Positions 22,589 to 31,865 of a stretch of DNA of 64,000 bases are shown piece after piece. The position numbers were made by a program, and so were the translations under genes. How positions within the stretch are numbered: the stretch's first letter is position 1; every line of letters starts with the position of its first letter. The notes under the pieces were generated by a model that saw nothing but the letters and a program-made list of their open reading frames with translations, had not been told where the DNA came from and did no database searches. The stretch lies in NCBI GenBank assembly GCA_020634515.1, contig JACKBL010000010.1, positions 62,001 through 126,000 of the forward strand, read 5' to 3'. This DNA is from Ardenticatenales bacterium. Lineage in GTDB: Bacteria > Chloroflexota > Anaerolineae > Promineifilales > Promineifilaceae.

Positions 22589-25114
22589 TCAACCGCGGCG
22601 CCGGCGGGACAAGACCACGCTGGCCACCCCCACCAGCAGCAAGGCCACGACGCCGCCAACCACCGCCGCCAGCGTGCCCGCGCCCGGTCCGGATGCCGGC
22701 ACGGGCATTTCCGTGGCCGCAGTGGCCGCGGGCGCGGGCGCGGCGGGTGCATCGTCACCCAGTTGCAGCAGCAGCATGGGAATGTCGTGGTCGGACGATT
22801 TGTAGGGAATGCCGGCAGGCGACGTATCCAGACTGAGCGCGTCCGGGTAGTCGGCGTTCACGTGCATAATCTTCACATCCACGATCCGCTGATCCAGCGC
22901 GGGCGAGACAAACATACCGTCAATCAACTGGGATGCGCCGCTGAACACGAAACTATAGCGAGCCGATTCGGGCACGCGCTGCAAAGTATCCACCAGCTTG
23001 CCGCCCGCCGTGAGCGCGAGCATCGGCGGCGACTGGTTGTAATCATTGAAATCCCCCATGATGATCACGCGGGCCGCCGTATCTGACGCCAGCGCCTCGT
23101 CCGCCAGCGTGTCCAGATGCCGCGCCTGCGCCACCCGCTGCGACTCCGTCTCCAGGTCGCCGCCCCGCTTTGATTTGAAGTGATTCACCATGACGGTGTA
23201 CGTTTCGCCATCCACGGTGAGGACGGCGTGCAGCGGCGGGCGGGAAAACAAGGGGAACTCGCCGGCGGGGCAATTAACAGAGCCATCATTCGATTCCGTC
23301 TCAATAGGCGAACAGGTCTGGCGCAGCGCCAGCGACTGCACGGCAACGCGCCCCGGTTGGGTGAGCAGGGCCACGTCAATGCCCCGGCTGTCCGGGCTTT
23401 CCAGGTGGTTGACATCGTAGGTGAAGCCGCAAGTAGCCGTCATCTGGTCGGCCAGGTCTTGCAGCAGCGACGCTTTTTCCACCTCCATCACGCCCAGGAT
23501 GGTGGGGCAGCCGAGGAGGTTGCTAATGGCGTAGGTGAGCTTGGCCTGTTTGATGCTTAATTCCGCGGGAGATGGCTTCGGTTCGGCGTCCAGGTGGGTG
23601 TCGTCGATGAGGTCGAAGTAGTTTTCCACATTGAAGGTGGCGACGGTGAACTGGTTTGGGCCGGGGCGAAGCGGCTGCGGCAGGGGAGCCGGCTCAGCAT
23701 AGGTGACTTGCAGGGCGGCGGGCTGCTGCTGCACGATTTTGAACTGGTCGAAGTTGTAGATGAGGGGGCCGATAATGCCGGCAACTTCATCCCCCACCCG
23801 CACGTCAGGAAAACCGGCGCAGGTGATGTCCGTCGTGTGCAGGATGGGAATAATCTGGCCGATGGGGTCGCTCTCCCGCTGGCGGACGACGCGCGTCACG
23901 CCCGCCTCCGCCGCGGCCGCGGCAAAGCCACAGCCGCTAAACGTCGGCCCCAACACGGGCACAACCCCCGGCAACGACACGCGCATACTCTCCAGCGGCT
24001 CGAAGTACGCCGCCGCCGCCGCGGTATCCGCCGGGGGGTTCACGGGGACCGGCTCTGGCAGCGGGCTACCGTGACTCTCCACGTCAATTTGCAGGTTATT
24101 GTCGTCGATCTCCGTATAGCCGAAGAATTCCGTCACCTGGCCGCGCACGCGGATCAGGTCGCCGATGACGACCTGGGGCCGCCGCACGCCGGCAAAGATG
24201 GCGATGCCATCCGAGGTGGCGGGGTCGCCGTCTTCCGCGCCGGGGGCGTCCTGCACAAAGAGGGTGTAGTAGGTGGTTCCTTCGACGTTGCGGTCTTCGT
24301 ACATGCCGGTGACGACGCCGCGAAAGGTGACTTCCTGGTTGATGAAGGCGGCTACATCCCGCGTGCCCTGAATTTGACCGATGGGGGGCAGGCCGTCGGC
24401 GGCGGGGGCGCTGCCGGCATTGGCCGCGGCACTGGCCGCGGCTTCGGGTTGGGGCGCGGTAACGCATTCGCCGTCGAAGCTGATCACGCCGGGGGTGGGC
24501 TGGCGTTGCGGCTGCCAATCTCCGGCGCTGTCGGTGTCGCAAGATGCCGGCACACGCTCAATACTCTGCCCCCGCAACACCGCGCCAATCGCCGGGGTGA
24601 AAAATTGCGTGCTGTCCCCATAATTCAGCGCATCCACCACCTTATCCAACACATCCAGCAGCAGCACCTCATCCCCCCCGTTTGCCAGCCCCACGTCCCC
24701 CCCCGCCCAGGCGGCATAGGGAAGCATATCGGGCACGTCCGGGTCCGTATCCTGCATCTCAAAATCGGGCGACTTCCCAAACAACTCGCGGAACCCCGCC
24801 GCCGTCTGCGCCACCACGAGCACCTGACCGGGCGCGACGCCGGCTCCCTCCGGGAACATCCGCATTCCTTCCCGCTGCCCCTTGTTCTCCTCATCCCCCA
24901 GCTTATAGCCGGCGAGATTGATGGCCGCCGCGCCTACGTTGGCGATCTCGATCCACTCCTCTTCCTCATCCGCGCCCGGCGTGTTGTAGTATACTTCCGT
25001 GATCAGCAGCCCCTCCGCCGCCTGAAAGGCGCGCGCTGTGGGGACCAGCAGGCCCAGCATACAAACCAAAACGAATTGCGGCAAGCGAGTTTGAAAACGC
25101 ATGATAGACCTCAA
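22589..25114 (-). CDS. Extracellular nuclease: lamin-tail, OB-fold and endonuclease/exonuclease/phosphatase domains, C-terminal anchor
   Basis: An 841-residue exported protein. A signal peptide (residues about 8-30) precedes a lamin-tail domain (LLITEVYYNTPGADEEEEWI, residues about 35-185). Near residue 250 an OB-fold-like segment follows (DVAAFINQEVTFRGVVTGMY), typical of ExeM/NucH-type secreted DNases. From about residue 490 the EEP nuclease domain starts at FTVATFNVENYFDLIDDTHL, with later GVMEVEK, NHFKSKRGG, IMGDFNDYNQSPP and SSDHDIPML motifs holding the metal-binding Glu, Asp, Asn and His. A final hydrophobic helix with an RRRRG tail anchors it. It probably degrades external DNA for nutrients or biofilm turnover. 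The cleavage specificity is not predictable. Confidence 0.9.
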   Translation of the reverse strand: MRSIMRFQTRLPQFVLVCMLGLLVPTARAFQAAEGLLITEVYYNTPGADEEEEWIEIANVGAAAINLAGYKLGDEENKGQREGMRMFPEGAGVAPGQVLVVAQTAAGFRELFGKSPDFEMQDTDPDVPDMLPYAAWAGGDVGLANGGDEVLLLDVLDKVVDALNYGDSTQFFTPAIGAVLRGQSIERVPASCDTDSAGDWQPQRQPTPGVISFDGECVTAPQPEAAASAAANAGSAPAADGLPPIGQIQGTRDVAAFINQEVTFRGVVTGMYEDRNVEGTTYYTLFVQDAPGAEDGDPATSDGIAIFAGVRRPQVVIGDLIRVRGQVTEFFGYTEIDDNNLQIDVESHGSPLPEPVPVNPPADTAAAAAYFEPLESMRVSLPGVVPVLGPTFSGCGFAAAAAEAGVTRVVRQRESDPIGQIIPILHTTDITCAGFPDVRVGDEVAGIIGPLIYNFDQFKIVQQQPAALQVTYAEPAPLPQPLRPGPNQFTVATFNVENYFDLIDDTHLDAEPKPSPAELSIKQAKLTYAISNLLGCPTILGVMEVEKASLLQDLADQMTATCGFTYDVNHLESPDSRGIDVALLTQPGRVAVQSLALRQTCSPIETESNDGSVNCPAGEFPLFSRPPLHAVLTVDGETYTVMVNHFKSKRGGDLETESQRVAQARHLDTLADEALASDTAARVIIMGDFNDYNQSPPMLALTAGGKLVDTLQRVPESARYSFVFSGASQLIDGMFVSPALDQRIVDVKIMHVNADYPDALSLDTSPAGIPYKSSDHDIPMLLLQLGDDAPAAPAPAATAATEMPVPASGPGAGTLAAVVGGVVALLLVGVASVVLSRRRRG

Positions 25115-25301
25115 ACATAGGGGGAAGCGAACACCCGGGCACGGTGCGTTTGGGGCAAAACCTGGGGCCGCGCTTCTGCCACGGGTAGATTATTCGCGTG
25201 AACTGGCGTAGAATACTAGCGACGTTTGACGCTTGAATTTTGGAGCAGGTTGCCCTATCTGGCAACCTTTTTCCCACTGATTTTGATGAGAAAGGTGAAT
25301 A

Positions 25302-25604
25302 ATGTCTACGGATAACGGCATGTGGCAGCGCGAGCAGGTTGTGGGTCTGCCCATCACGCACCAGGGCATCCGCCTGACGCCGCAATCGGAAGCCATCTCC
25401 CTGCGATGGTCAAGCGGCGTAGAGTCGGGCTTCGCGGCGATCTGGCATCGGCCCACCGCTCTCCTGGTAGAGCAGGAGGGCGAGACGAGCCACATCCCCA
25501 TCCCGGACGTGACGCGGCAGGTGCAAATCGCTCTCTGGGGCCTGGCCACGTTCTTTTCGCTTATCGCCTGGCTTTTGGCCCGGCGTCGCGCAAGCAAGGC
25601 GTGA
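25302..25604 (+). CDS. Small protein with C-terminal transmembrane helix, unknown
   Basis: A 100-residue protein. Residues 1-70 are soluble with no recognised domain, and the end is a transmembrane segment (QIALWGLATFFSLIAWLLA) followed by the basic tail RRRASKA, so the N-terminal part may face outside or the protein may be tail-anchored. AAAGGTGA stands seven bases before the ATG, supporting the start. It is followed 58 bases later by the GerW-like gene, also a small protein ending in a membrane helix. The two probably form an operon and may act together. Confidence 0.6.
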   Translation: MSTDNGMWQREQVVGLPITHQGIRLTPQSEAISLRWSSGVESGFAAIWHRPTALLVEQEGETSHIPIPDVTRQVQIALWGLATFFSLIAWLLARRRASKA

Positions 25605-25662
25605 GTCCCTCTGAAAATGGTTGCGACGGCGCACCACACACATACAAAAGGAAGGCAATCCC

Positions 25663-26109
25663 ATGAACGACAAGACGAATGGTGTATTTCATACCGCCGT
25701 TGAATCGCAAGGTCAGGCTTTTGACCTGCTGCAAACCGTGACGACAACTGCGCGCGGCAGTGCCGTGTTTAGCGCCCCCATTGAGAAGGGGGACTACCTG
25801 GTGATCAATGCGGCGGAGGTATCCGTGGGCATGGGTGTCGGCTTTGGCATGGGCGGCGGGAGTGGTCCGATGCCGGCAGAAGGCGCGGCAACGAAAGAGG
25901 ATGCGCCCGGCGGATATGGTAGTGGCGGCGGTGGGGGTGGCGGCGGCGGCGCTATGTCACGTCCGGTGGCCGTGATCGCCATCGGTCCCGATGGCGTTCG
26001 GGTCGAACCAATTGTGGACGCGACGAAGTTGGGTCTGGCGTTTTTCACGATGCTGGGCAGTTTTCTTTTGATGCTGCGCGGGATGCGAAATGCCGGCAAA
26101 ACCAAATAA
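25663..26109 (+). CDS. GerW/YtfJ-like family protein with C-terminal membrane helix
   Basis: A 148-residue protein. It has the hallmarks of the YtfJ/GerW family: an N-terminal helix, GSAVFSAPIEKGDYLVINAA, a long glycine-rich run (residues about 60-95, including nine consecutive glycines), and then the strand RPVAVIAIGPDGVRVEPI. In Bacillus the relative is a spore protein, but homologues are widespread in non-sporulating bacteria. Here a C-terminal transmembrane helix (FFTMLGSFLLMLRGM) is added. AAAAGGAAGG stands seven to eight bases upstream of the ATG, which decides the start over an upstream alternative. Its 3' end overlaps the next gene by 20 bases. Confidence 0.75.
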   Translation: MNDKTNGVFHTAVESQGQAFDLLQTVTTTARGSAVFSAPIEKGDYLVINAAEVSVGMGVGFGMGGGSGPMPAEGAATKEDAPGGYGSGGGGGGGGGAMSRPVAVIAIGPDGVRVEPIVDATKLGLAFFTMLGSFLLMLRGMRNAGKTK

Positions 26110-26827
26110 AGACACCCCCTTGCTCACACGCGACCAGATTCTCGATCGCCTGCGCGCCCTGTCTAACCCGGAGAATGTTGCCGGCATGTCCCGTTTTGGC
26201 ATTCAATCCGACCACGTCTACGGCGTCTCCATGCCCGATCTGCGCCGGTTGGCGCGGGAAGCGGGCAAAAGCCACGAACTGGCGCGCCAACTGTGGCAGA
26301 TTAACAGCCGCGAGACACGCATCCTGGCCAGCCTGGTGGATGTTCCCAAACAGGTGACGGCGGCGCAAATGGAAGCGTGGGCCGCCGAATTCGACAACTG
26401 GGAAACCTGCGACCAGGTCGTGTCCAACCTCTTCCAGCAGACACCGTTTGCCTATGAAAAGGCGCGGGCGTGGAGCGAACGGGAAGAGGAATACGTCAAA
26501 CGGGCGGGATTCGTCCTCATGGCACGACTGGCGGTTAAGGACAAGAAGGCGACCGACGCCGATCTGGCCCAATTCCTGCCGATCATCGAACGGGAAGCGA
26601 ACGACAGCCGGGCAATGGTGAAAAAGGGCGTCAACTGGGCGCTGCGGCAGATCGGCAAGCGCAATCTAGCCTTGAACGAAGCCGCCATCGGCTGCGCCAC
26701 CCGCATTTTGAAACAAGATAACCGGCACGGCAACTGGGTGGGAGGCGACGCCCTAAGCGAACTGACGAGCGAAGCGGTGCAGGCGCGGCTGCAACCGCGC
26801 ACGGCGACCAGGCAGGAAAACCGATGA
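26090..26827 (+). CDS. DNA alkylation repair protein, AlkD-like
   Basis: A 245-residue all-helical HEAT-like protein of the DNA alkylation repair family. Diagnostic segments are YGVSMPDLRRLAREAGKSHE, WAAEFDNWETCDQVVSNLF and a C-terminal MVKKGVNWALRQIGKRNLAL. The aspartate in FDNWETCDQV matches the catalytic region of AlkD, a glycosylase that releases positively charged alkylated bases without base flipping. It begins inside the end of the GerW-like gene and its stop overlaps the acetyltransferase start by four bases (ATGA), so translation is coupled in both directions. Confidence 0.88.
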   Translation: MPAKPNKDTPLLTRDQILDRLRALSNPENVAGMSRFGIQSDHVYGVSMPDLRRLAREAGKSHELARQLWQINSRETRILASLVDVPKQVTAAQMEAWAAEFDNWETCDQVVSNLFQQTPFAYEKARAWSEREEEYVKRAGFVLMARLAVKDKKATDADLAQFLPIIEREANDSRAMVKKGVNWALRQIGKRNLALNEAAIGCATRILKQDNRHGNWVGGDALSELTSEAVQARLQPRTATRQENR

Positions 26828-27273
26828 CGACGGTCTCACTGCGGCCGGCACAAGCGACGGATGCGGACGTGATCAAAGCGATGGTGCGGGGCGCGCGCCT
26901 GAATCCTTTCCGCCTGGATTGGGAGCGGTTTTGGGTTGCGGTGGACGAAGCCGGACGGATTGTCGGCTGCGTGCAGCTAAAGCCGCATGAAGATGGCGTG
27001 CTGGAGCTGGCGTCGCTGGTGACGGACGCAGCCTGGCGTGGGCAGGGCGTGGCGCACCAGCTTGTGCGTCATTTGCAAACAGAGGCGGGGCCGCCGCTGT
27101 GGCTGATGTGCGAGTCGGGGTTAACGCCGTTTTACCGCCGCTTTGGGTTTGTGGAGGTACACCAGTTGCGGGAGATGCCCGGGCATTTCCGCATGATACG
27201 CCGCCTCTCCCGTTTTTTCATGCCTCCCTGGCGGCGTCATTACCTGGCGATTATGCGCTGGGAGGGTGAGTAG
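26824..27273 (+). CDS. GNAT-family N-acetyltransferase
   Basis: A 149-residue GNAT protein. The acetyl-CoA pyrophosphate loop is seen in VTDAAWRGQGVAHQLVRHL (pattern R/Q-x-x-G-x-G/A), preceded by the strand GVLELASLVTD and followed by the C-terminal FYRRFGFVEV motif. The substrate is unknown. Overlap of its ATG with the stop of the AlkD-like gene marks it as the last gene of the operon starting at 25302. A pause of 326 bases with an R1 repeat and the lon promoter follows. Confidence 0.88.
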   Translation: MTTVSLRPAQATDADVIKAMVRGARLNPFRLDWERFWVAVDEAGRIVGCVQLKPHEDGVLELASLVTDAAWRGQGVAHQLVRHLQTEAGPPLWLMCESGLTPFYRRFGFVEVHQLREMPGHFRMIRRLSRFFMPPWRRHYLAIMRWEGE

Positions 27274-27372
27274 TGGCCGGTCGGTCGCGGTCAGCAGCGT
27301 CGCTCTCTCCCGCGAAGTTTTCTGCTTCCCCATCCCCCGCCTATTTCTAACAAAGTTCCTACAAGCGGACTA

Positions 27373-27401
27373 TTGTTTCTTTTGTACGCCAGGGCTAAGA
27401 T
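27373..27401 (+). promoter_or_regulatory. Candidate lon promoter
   Basis: TTGTTT, a 17-base spacer and TAAGAT. Transcription would start near 27408, before the R1 repeat, so the repeat's hairpin would lie in the lon leader. I see no CIRCE or CtsR-type operator. Confidence 0.45.
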
Positions 27402-27458
27402 ACACCATCAAGGTTCATAGCAACGAATAACCACCAACCTTTCAAACCACCGCCACTC

Positions 27459-27561
27459 GTGACTATACAGGTCATCTGCCCAGATTGGACCAATTTGCTC
27501 TGGTTAAATCCTGTTAATGTCTACAAAATTGGTCCAATCTCTCGGAGACGTGAATAGTTAC
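27459..27561 (-). repeat. R1 hairpin repeat, full copy in the lon leader
   Basis: This is the reverse complement of the copy at 417-518 with few differences. Both ends (GTGACTATAC and GTGAATAGTTAC) and both 14-base arms are conserved. It separates the acetyltransferase gene and lon promoter from the lon start codon at 27600. Confidence 0.85.
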
Positions 27562-27599
27562 CGCCACTCTTTGTTTCCAATTCTGAAGGAGTCTCTCTT

Positions 27600-30011
27600 A
27601 TGAGTTCAACGCCGAATCTAGTCCCCCTTGTTCCCTTGCGCGGAGGCGCGCTGTTTCCCGGCGTGACTACAAACGTGACGATTGGCCGCCGCCGCTCGTT
27701 GGCCGCGGCGCAGGCGGCTACCCAGGAAGACGGACAGATTATGATTCTGGTACAGTACAATGCCGATGTGGATGAGCCGGAAGGACCGGACCTGGTTCCC
27801 ATCGGAATCCTGGCAAACGTGCGCGATGTTGTGCGCGCGCCACATGTGGGCGTGCAGATGTTGGTGGAATTGCAACGAAGGGTGCGTTTTGTGGAAATCA
27901 CCTCGTCTGACCCGTTTCTTGCCGGCATTTACGCCGAACTCGAAGATGGCAGCGACACCATCGCCCCCGAACTCATGGCCTCCGCCATCGCCCACCTGGA
28001 AAAATACGCCGAACTCATGGGCGAAGTCAACCGCCAGGTACTCGCCGCCATGCGCACCAAAGCCACCGCCGGTGAACTGGCCGACTACCTGGCCGGTCTA
28101 CTTGGCCTGCCCTTCGAGCTACAACTTCAACTCCTTACCAACACCAACGGCCTGGAACGGCTGGAAATGGTCCAGCAGCACCTGGAACAAGAAATCCGCA
28201 TTGCGGAAGTCAAGCAATCCATTCAGCAAGACGCGCGCCAGAGCGCGGAAAAAGCGCAGCGCGAATTCATGCTGCGGGAGCAGATGAAGTCGATTCGCAA
28301 GGAATTGGGGGAAGACGAACCCGACCTGATCGAAGAACTGCGGGCAAAAGTGGAAGACGCCAACATGCCGGAGGAAGTCAACAAGCGCGCCCTGGAGGAA
28401 ATCAAGCGACTGGAGCGGCAAGGACAGCATAGCGCCGAAGCCAGCGTGATCCGCACCTATCTGGAATGGCTGATTGAAATTCCCTGGACCATCCTCACCG
28501 AAGATAATCTGGACACCAACCACGTGCGCCAGGTTCTGGACGAAGACCATTACGGCCTGGAAGATGTGAAGGACCGCATCGTGGAATACGTAGCCGTGCG
28601 CAAACTCGCCGGTTCCAACATGAAGGGAGCCATTATCAACCTCAACGGGCCTCCCGGCGTGGGCAAGACCTCCATCGCCTCCTCCGTGGCGCGGGCCATG
28701 GGGCGGAAGATGGTGCGCATCAGCCTCGGCGGTGTGCGCGACGAAGCGGAAATCCGCGGCCATCGCCGCACCTACATTGGGGCCATCCCCGGACGCCTCA
28801 TCCGCGCCCTGCGGGACGCGAAAACGCGCAATCCGGTGATCGTGTTGGACGAAATCGACAAAGTTGGCTCCGACTGGCGCGGCGACCCCAGTTCCGCGCT
28901 GCTGGAAGTACTGGACCCGGAGCAGAATCACTCCTTCACCGATCATTACCTGGAAGTGCCCGTCGATTTGAGCCAGGTCGTCTTCATCACGACCTCCAAC
29001 ACGACCAGCACGATTCCCGAACCGCTGTTTGACCGCATGGAAAGCATCAGCATGGCGGGCTACATCGAAGACGAAAAGCTGTGTATCGCCCGCGATTACC
29101 TCATCCGCAAGCAAAAGGAAGCCAACGGCATCGGCGCCGTGGACGCTTCCATCACGGATGCCGCGCTGCGAAAAATGGTACGTCACCACACACGTGAAGC
29201 AGGCGTGCGCCAGTTTGAGCGCAATATCGGCTCAGTCGTGCGCAAACTGGCGGTGAAAGTCGCCGAGGGCGAAGATGGCCCATTTGTCGTGGATGAAGAG
29301 GATGTGACGACCTTCCTCGGACCGGACAAGTTCACGTATGGCACGGCGGAGGAAAAGGACGAGGTGGGCGTCTCCACCGGTCTGGCGGTCAGCGGCTATG
29401 GCGGGGATGTGCTGTCCATTGAAGTGAGCCTGATGGAAGGGAATGGGCGCGTCATCCTCACCGGTTCGCTGGGCGAGGTGATGCAGGAGTCGGCGCAGGC
29501 GGCGCTGACCTATGCACGGGCGAATGCGCGGCGGTTGGGACTGGAGCCGGCGGTGTTCGATAAAATTAACATTCACATTCATGTGCCGGCAGGCGCGACG
29601 CCCAAAGATGGTCCTAGCGCGGGCACGGCCATGGCCACGGCGATTATTTCCGCGCTCACGCGCCGTCCGGTGAGCCGGGATGTGGCCATGACGGGCGAGG
29701 TGACGTTGCGGGGCAAGGTGCTGGCAATTGGCGGGTTGAAAGCGAAAACGATTGCGGCGCATCGTGCCGGCATTAAAACCGTCCTTCTTCCCAAAGACAA
29801 CGCCAAAGACATCCCTGAGCTGCCGGATCGCATCCGCAGCGACCTCAATCTAGTCGCCGTCAGCCACCTGGACGAAGTATTGGAGGTGGCCCTGCTGGAC
29901 CCCGTTGGCCCACCCTTCATGGTTAACGCGGAGGACGATGGCGAGCAAAGCGGCATGAAACTGCCCCCGCCACCGACCGGCGATAGCAGCGGTGAAATTG
30001 TACGCGCCTGA
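27600..30011 (+). CDS. lon: Lon ATP-dependent protease
   Basis: An 803-residue LonA-type protease of normal length. The N-terminal substrate-binding domain begins LVPLVPLRGGALFPGVTTNV. The AAA+ module has Walker A GPPGVGKTSIASSVA (about residue 349) and Walker B IVLDEIDKVG. The protease domain holds the catalytic serine in PKDGPSAGTAMA (about 673) and lysine in GGLKAKTIAAHRAG (about 715). It degrades misfolded and short-lived regulatory proteins in the cytoplasm. AAGGAG lies upstream of the ATG. A strong terminator follows. The GG-rich tail QSGMKLPPPPTGDSSGE is an ordinary linker extension. Confidence 0.98.
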   Translation: MSSTPNLVPLVPLRGGALFPGVTTNVTIGRRRSLAAAQAATQEDGQIMILVQYNADVDEPEGPDLVPIGILANVRDVVRAPHVGVQMLVELQRRVRFVEITSSDPFLAGIYAELEDGSDTIAPELMASAIAHLEKYAELMGEVNRQVLAAMRTKATAGELADYLAGLLGLPFELQLQLLTNTNGLERLEMVQQHLEQEIRIAEVKQSIQQDARQSAEKAQREFMLREQMKSIRKELGEDEPDLIEELRAKVEDANMPEEVNKRALEEIKRLERQGQHSAEASVIRTYLEWLIEIPWTILTEDNLDTNHVRQVLDEDHYGLEDVKDRIVEYVAVRKLAGSNMKGAIINLNGPPGVGKTSIASSVARAMGRKMVRISLGGVRDEAEIRGHRRTYIGAIPGRLIRALRDAKTRNPVIVLDEIDKVGSDWRGDPSSALLEVLDPEQNHSFTDHYLEVPVDLSQVVFITTSNTTSTIPEPLFDRMESISMAGYIEDEKLCIARDYLIRKQKEANGIGAVDASITDAALRKMVRHHTREAGVRQFERNIGSVVRKLAVKVAEGEDGPFVVDEEDVTTFLGPDKFTYGTAEEKDEVGVSTGLAVSGYGGDVLSIEVSLMEGNGRVILTGSLGEVMQESAQAALTYARANARRLGLEPAVFDKINIHIHVPAGATPKDGPSAGTAMATAIISALTRRPVSRDVAMTGEVTLRGKVLAIGGLKAKTIAAHRAGIKTVLLPKDNAKDIPELPDRIRSDLNLVAVSHLDEVLEVALLDPVGPPFMVNAEDDGEQSGMKLPPPPTGDSSGEIVRA

Positions 30012-30048
30012 GCCATACCGGTACGCGCGCGTGGGAAAAGAGAGCAAC

Positions 30049-30086
30049 AGCCCGTGGAAACAGCAAAGTTTTCACGGGCTTTTTTG
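30049..30086 (+). terminator. Rho-independent terminator after lon
   Basis: AGCCCGTGGAAA pairs with TTTTCACGGGCT and is followed by TTTTTG, about 40 bases beyond the lon stop codon. Confidence 0.85.
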
Positions 30087-30295
30087 TCGCCGACGGCATA
30101 CCGCCACGTTCATGCCTCACGGGAATTAACCAGAGTTAAAAATCAAATGAAACGAGAGGCAACATCAGGTTTAACGCGGGGTCTTGTTTTGCCGGCGGAA
30201 ATCCGATAGCTTATACCCATCGTCGGCGCAGGCGCAGTGCATCTCACAACTATGGCGCGCTTGCGAACATCTCGCCCCACAAAGGAGTAAGAATC

Positions 30296-31852
30296 GTGCA
30301 TATCTCCCCACGACCACATCCCCAGGGAACGTTCAATCATCCCCGTTTGCTGTCGCGTTTTGCCGGCCTCGTTATTGCCGGCATCATGGCCGCCGTACTG
30401 CTCTCCCTGGTTAGGGTCCACACCGCCGCCGCGGACAGCTCGGATGTCGCCAATCTGCTGCGCGCGCTCGCCTTCCACGTAGGCGAAGGCGAAGAGGCAT
30501 CCGCCAATGGTGACACGGCGCGTATCCAGGCGGAGTATGCGGAAATCAAGGCCTTTTGGGAAACCATCGAAGATGACGTGAAAGCGACCGACGCCGGCGC
30601 ATACGTGCGCATGGAAAGCGCCCTCAACGGCCTGAAAGAGGCCGTGCAGGCTACTCCCGTAGATGTCGCCGCCGTGGGCGCGGCCTACACGCATTTAAAC
30701 GAAGAAATCGAGGCCATTGCGGCACAGCTTGATAGCACGGCAACGGGGGGTGCGCCCGTGGCAACCGAGGCCACGCCCGCGACACTGTTGGCGCGGTTAG
30801 ACGACCTGTATGAAGTGGTGGAAACCGGGGACGTGCCCACGGCGCAGGCGCACATGGATAATGTCGTTCTCACGTGGCTGGCAGTGGAAGGCGCGATTGC
30901 CGCCAATTCACCCGACGCCTACAACGAAATGGAGACGCTTCTGGGGCAGGCGAGCGGGGCGCTCACGGCGCAGTCGGTTGATTTGGGCGCGGCGGAGGTG
31001 GCCATTGCCGCGATGCGCGAGCAGATAGCGCCATTTGTTTCCCGTCAGACTTACACGGCTTTTGACGCGGCGGCCATTATCTTGCGCGAGGGGTTGGAGG
31101 CGCTGCTGGTGATTGTGGCGTTGGTGGCTTTTCTGGACCGCTCCGGCAATCGGGACAAACGACGCTGGATTTGGTTGGGCGCGGCTGCCGGCATTTGCGC
31201 CAGCCTGATCACCGCCATCGCCCTGCAATTCATCTTCAACCGCGCCGCCGCCGGCCAAAACCGCGAAGTCATTGAGGGTGTCACCGCGCTCATTGCCGCC
31301 GTGCTTCTGTTTTACGTCTCCTACTGGCTGCACAGCAAAGCCAACCTGAACGCCTGGCAAAGCTACATCAATGACCGCACCGGCCACGCCCTGCGGCAGG
31401 GCAGCACCTTCGGCCTCAGTCTGCTGGCTTTCCTGGCCATCTTCCGCGAAGGAGCGGAGACGGTCGTCTTTTATCTGGGAATGGCCCCCTCGATCAGTTC
31501 CGGTAATCTGCTACTGGGGCTGGCGTTGGGCGTGGCTATCTTGACCGTGGCCGCCGTCCTGATGATGGTCGTGGGCGTCAAGCTACCGCTGCGTCCCTTC
31601 TTCCGCGTCGCCGGGCTGCTCGTCTACTACCTGGGCTTTAAGTTTGTGGGGGCGGGCATTCATGCGTTGCAACTTGCCGGCATTCTTCCCACCTCCCTCG
31701 TCAAACCCATCCCCCCCATCCCCTTCTTCGGCATCTACCCCACCTGGGAAACCCTGGCCCCGCAGCTCCTACTGCTCCTGGCCGCCATCGCCGCCTTCCT
31801 CTACCTGCGCCAGCGCGACCAGCGGATGCAGCGATCAACCGTTAACTTCTAA
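30296..31852 (+). CDS. FTR1-family iron permease with duplicated N-terminal helical domain
   Basis: A 518-residue protein starting at GTG with AAAGGAG upstream. After a signal or anchor helix, residues about 50-255 form two similar all-helical repeats separated by a Thr/Ala linker, recalling the helical periplasmic EfeO-like domains. The permease part begins at YTAFDAAAIILREGLEALLV and has the second motif FREGAETVVFYLG. These REGLE and REGAE motifs are the iron-binding signature of FTR1/EfeU permeases. Seven or so membrane helices follow. It likely imports ferrous or ferric iron; no EfeB peroxidase is adjacent, so its electron partner is unknown. An R4 repeat cluster separates it from the convergent glycosylase gene. 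Confidence 0.88.
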   Translation: MHISPRPHPQGTFNHPRLLSRFAGLVIAGIMAAVLLSLVRVHTAAADSSDVANLLRALAFHVGEGEEASANGDTARIQAEYAEIKAFWETIEDDVKATDAGAYVRMESALNGLKEAVQATPVDVAAVGAAYTHLNEEIEAIAAQLDSTATGGAPVATEATPATLLARLDDLYEVVETGDVPTAQAHMDNVVLTWLAVEGAIAANSPDAYNEMETLLGQASGALTAQSVDLGAAEVAIAAMREQIAPFVSRQTYTAFDAAAIILREGLEALLVIVALVAFLDRSGNRDKRRWIWLGAAAGICASLITAIALQFIFNRAAAGQNREVIEGVTALIAAVLLFYVSYWLHSKANLNAWQSYINDRTGHALRQGSTFGLSLLAFLAIFREGAETVVFYLGMAPSISSGNLLLGLALGVAILTVAAVLMMVVGVKLPLRPFFRVAGLLVYYLGFKFVGAGIHALQLAGILPTSLVKPIPPIPFFGIYPTWETLAPQLLLLLAAIAAFLYLRQRDQRMQRSTVNF

Positions 31853-31865
31853 CGGAAACAGGGGA

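Noticed and set aside
23594..25120. A 508-codon open frame antisense to the nuclease gene
   Set aside because: Arg/Gly/His-rich product without motifs; the opposite strand encodes a full lamin-tail/EEP nuclease.
417..27561. The two near-identical inverted R1 copies as attachment sites or the borders of a 27-kb island
   Set aside because: No integrase is present, the genes between them look like ordinary chromosomal genes, and further R1 copies lie outside the pair.
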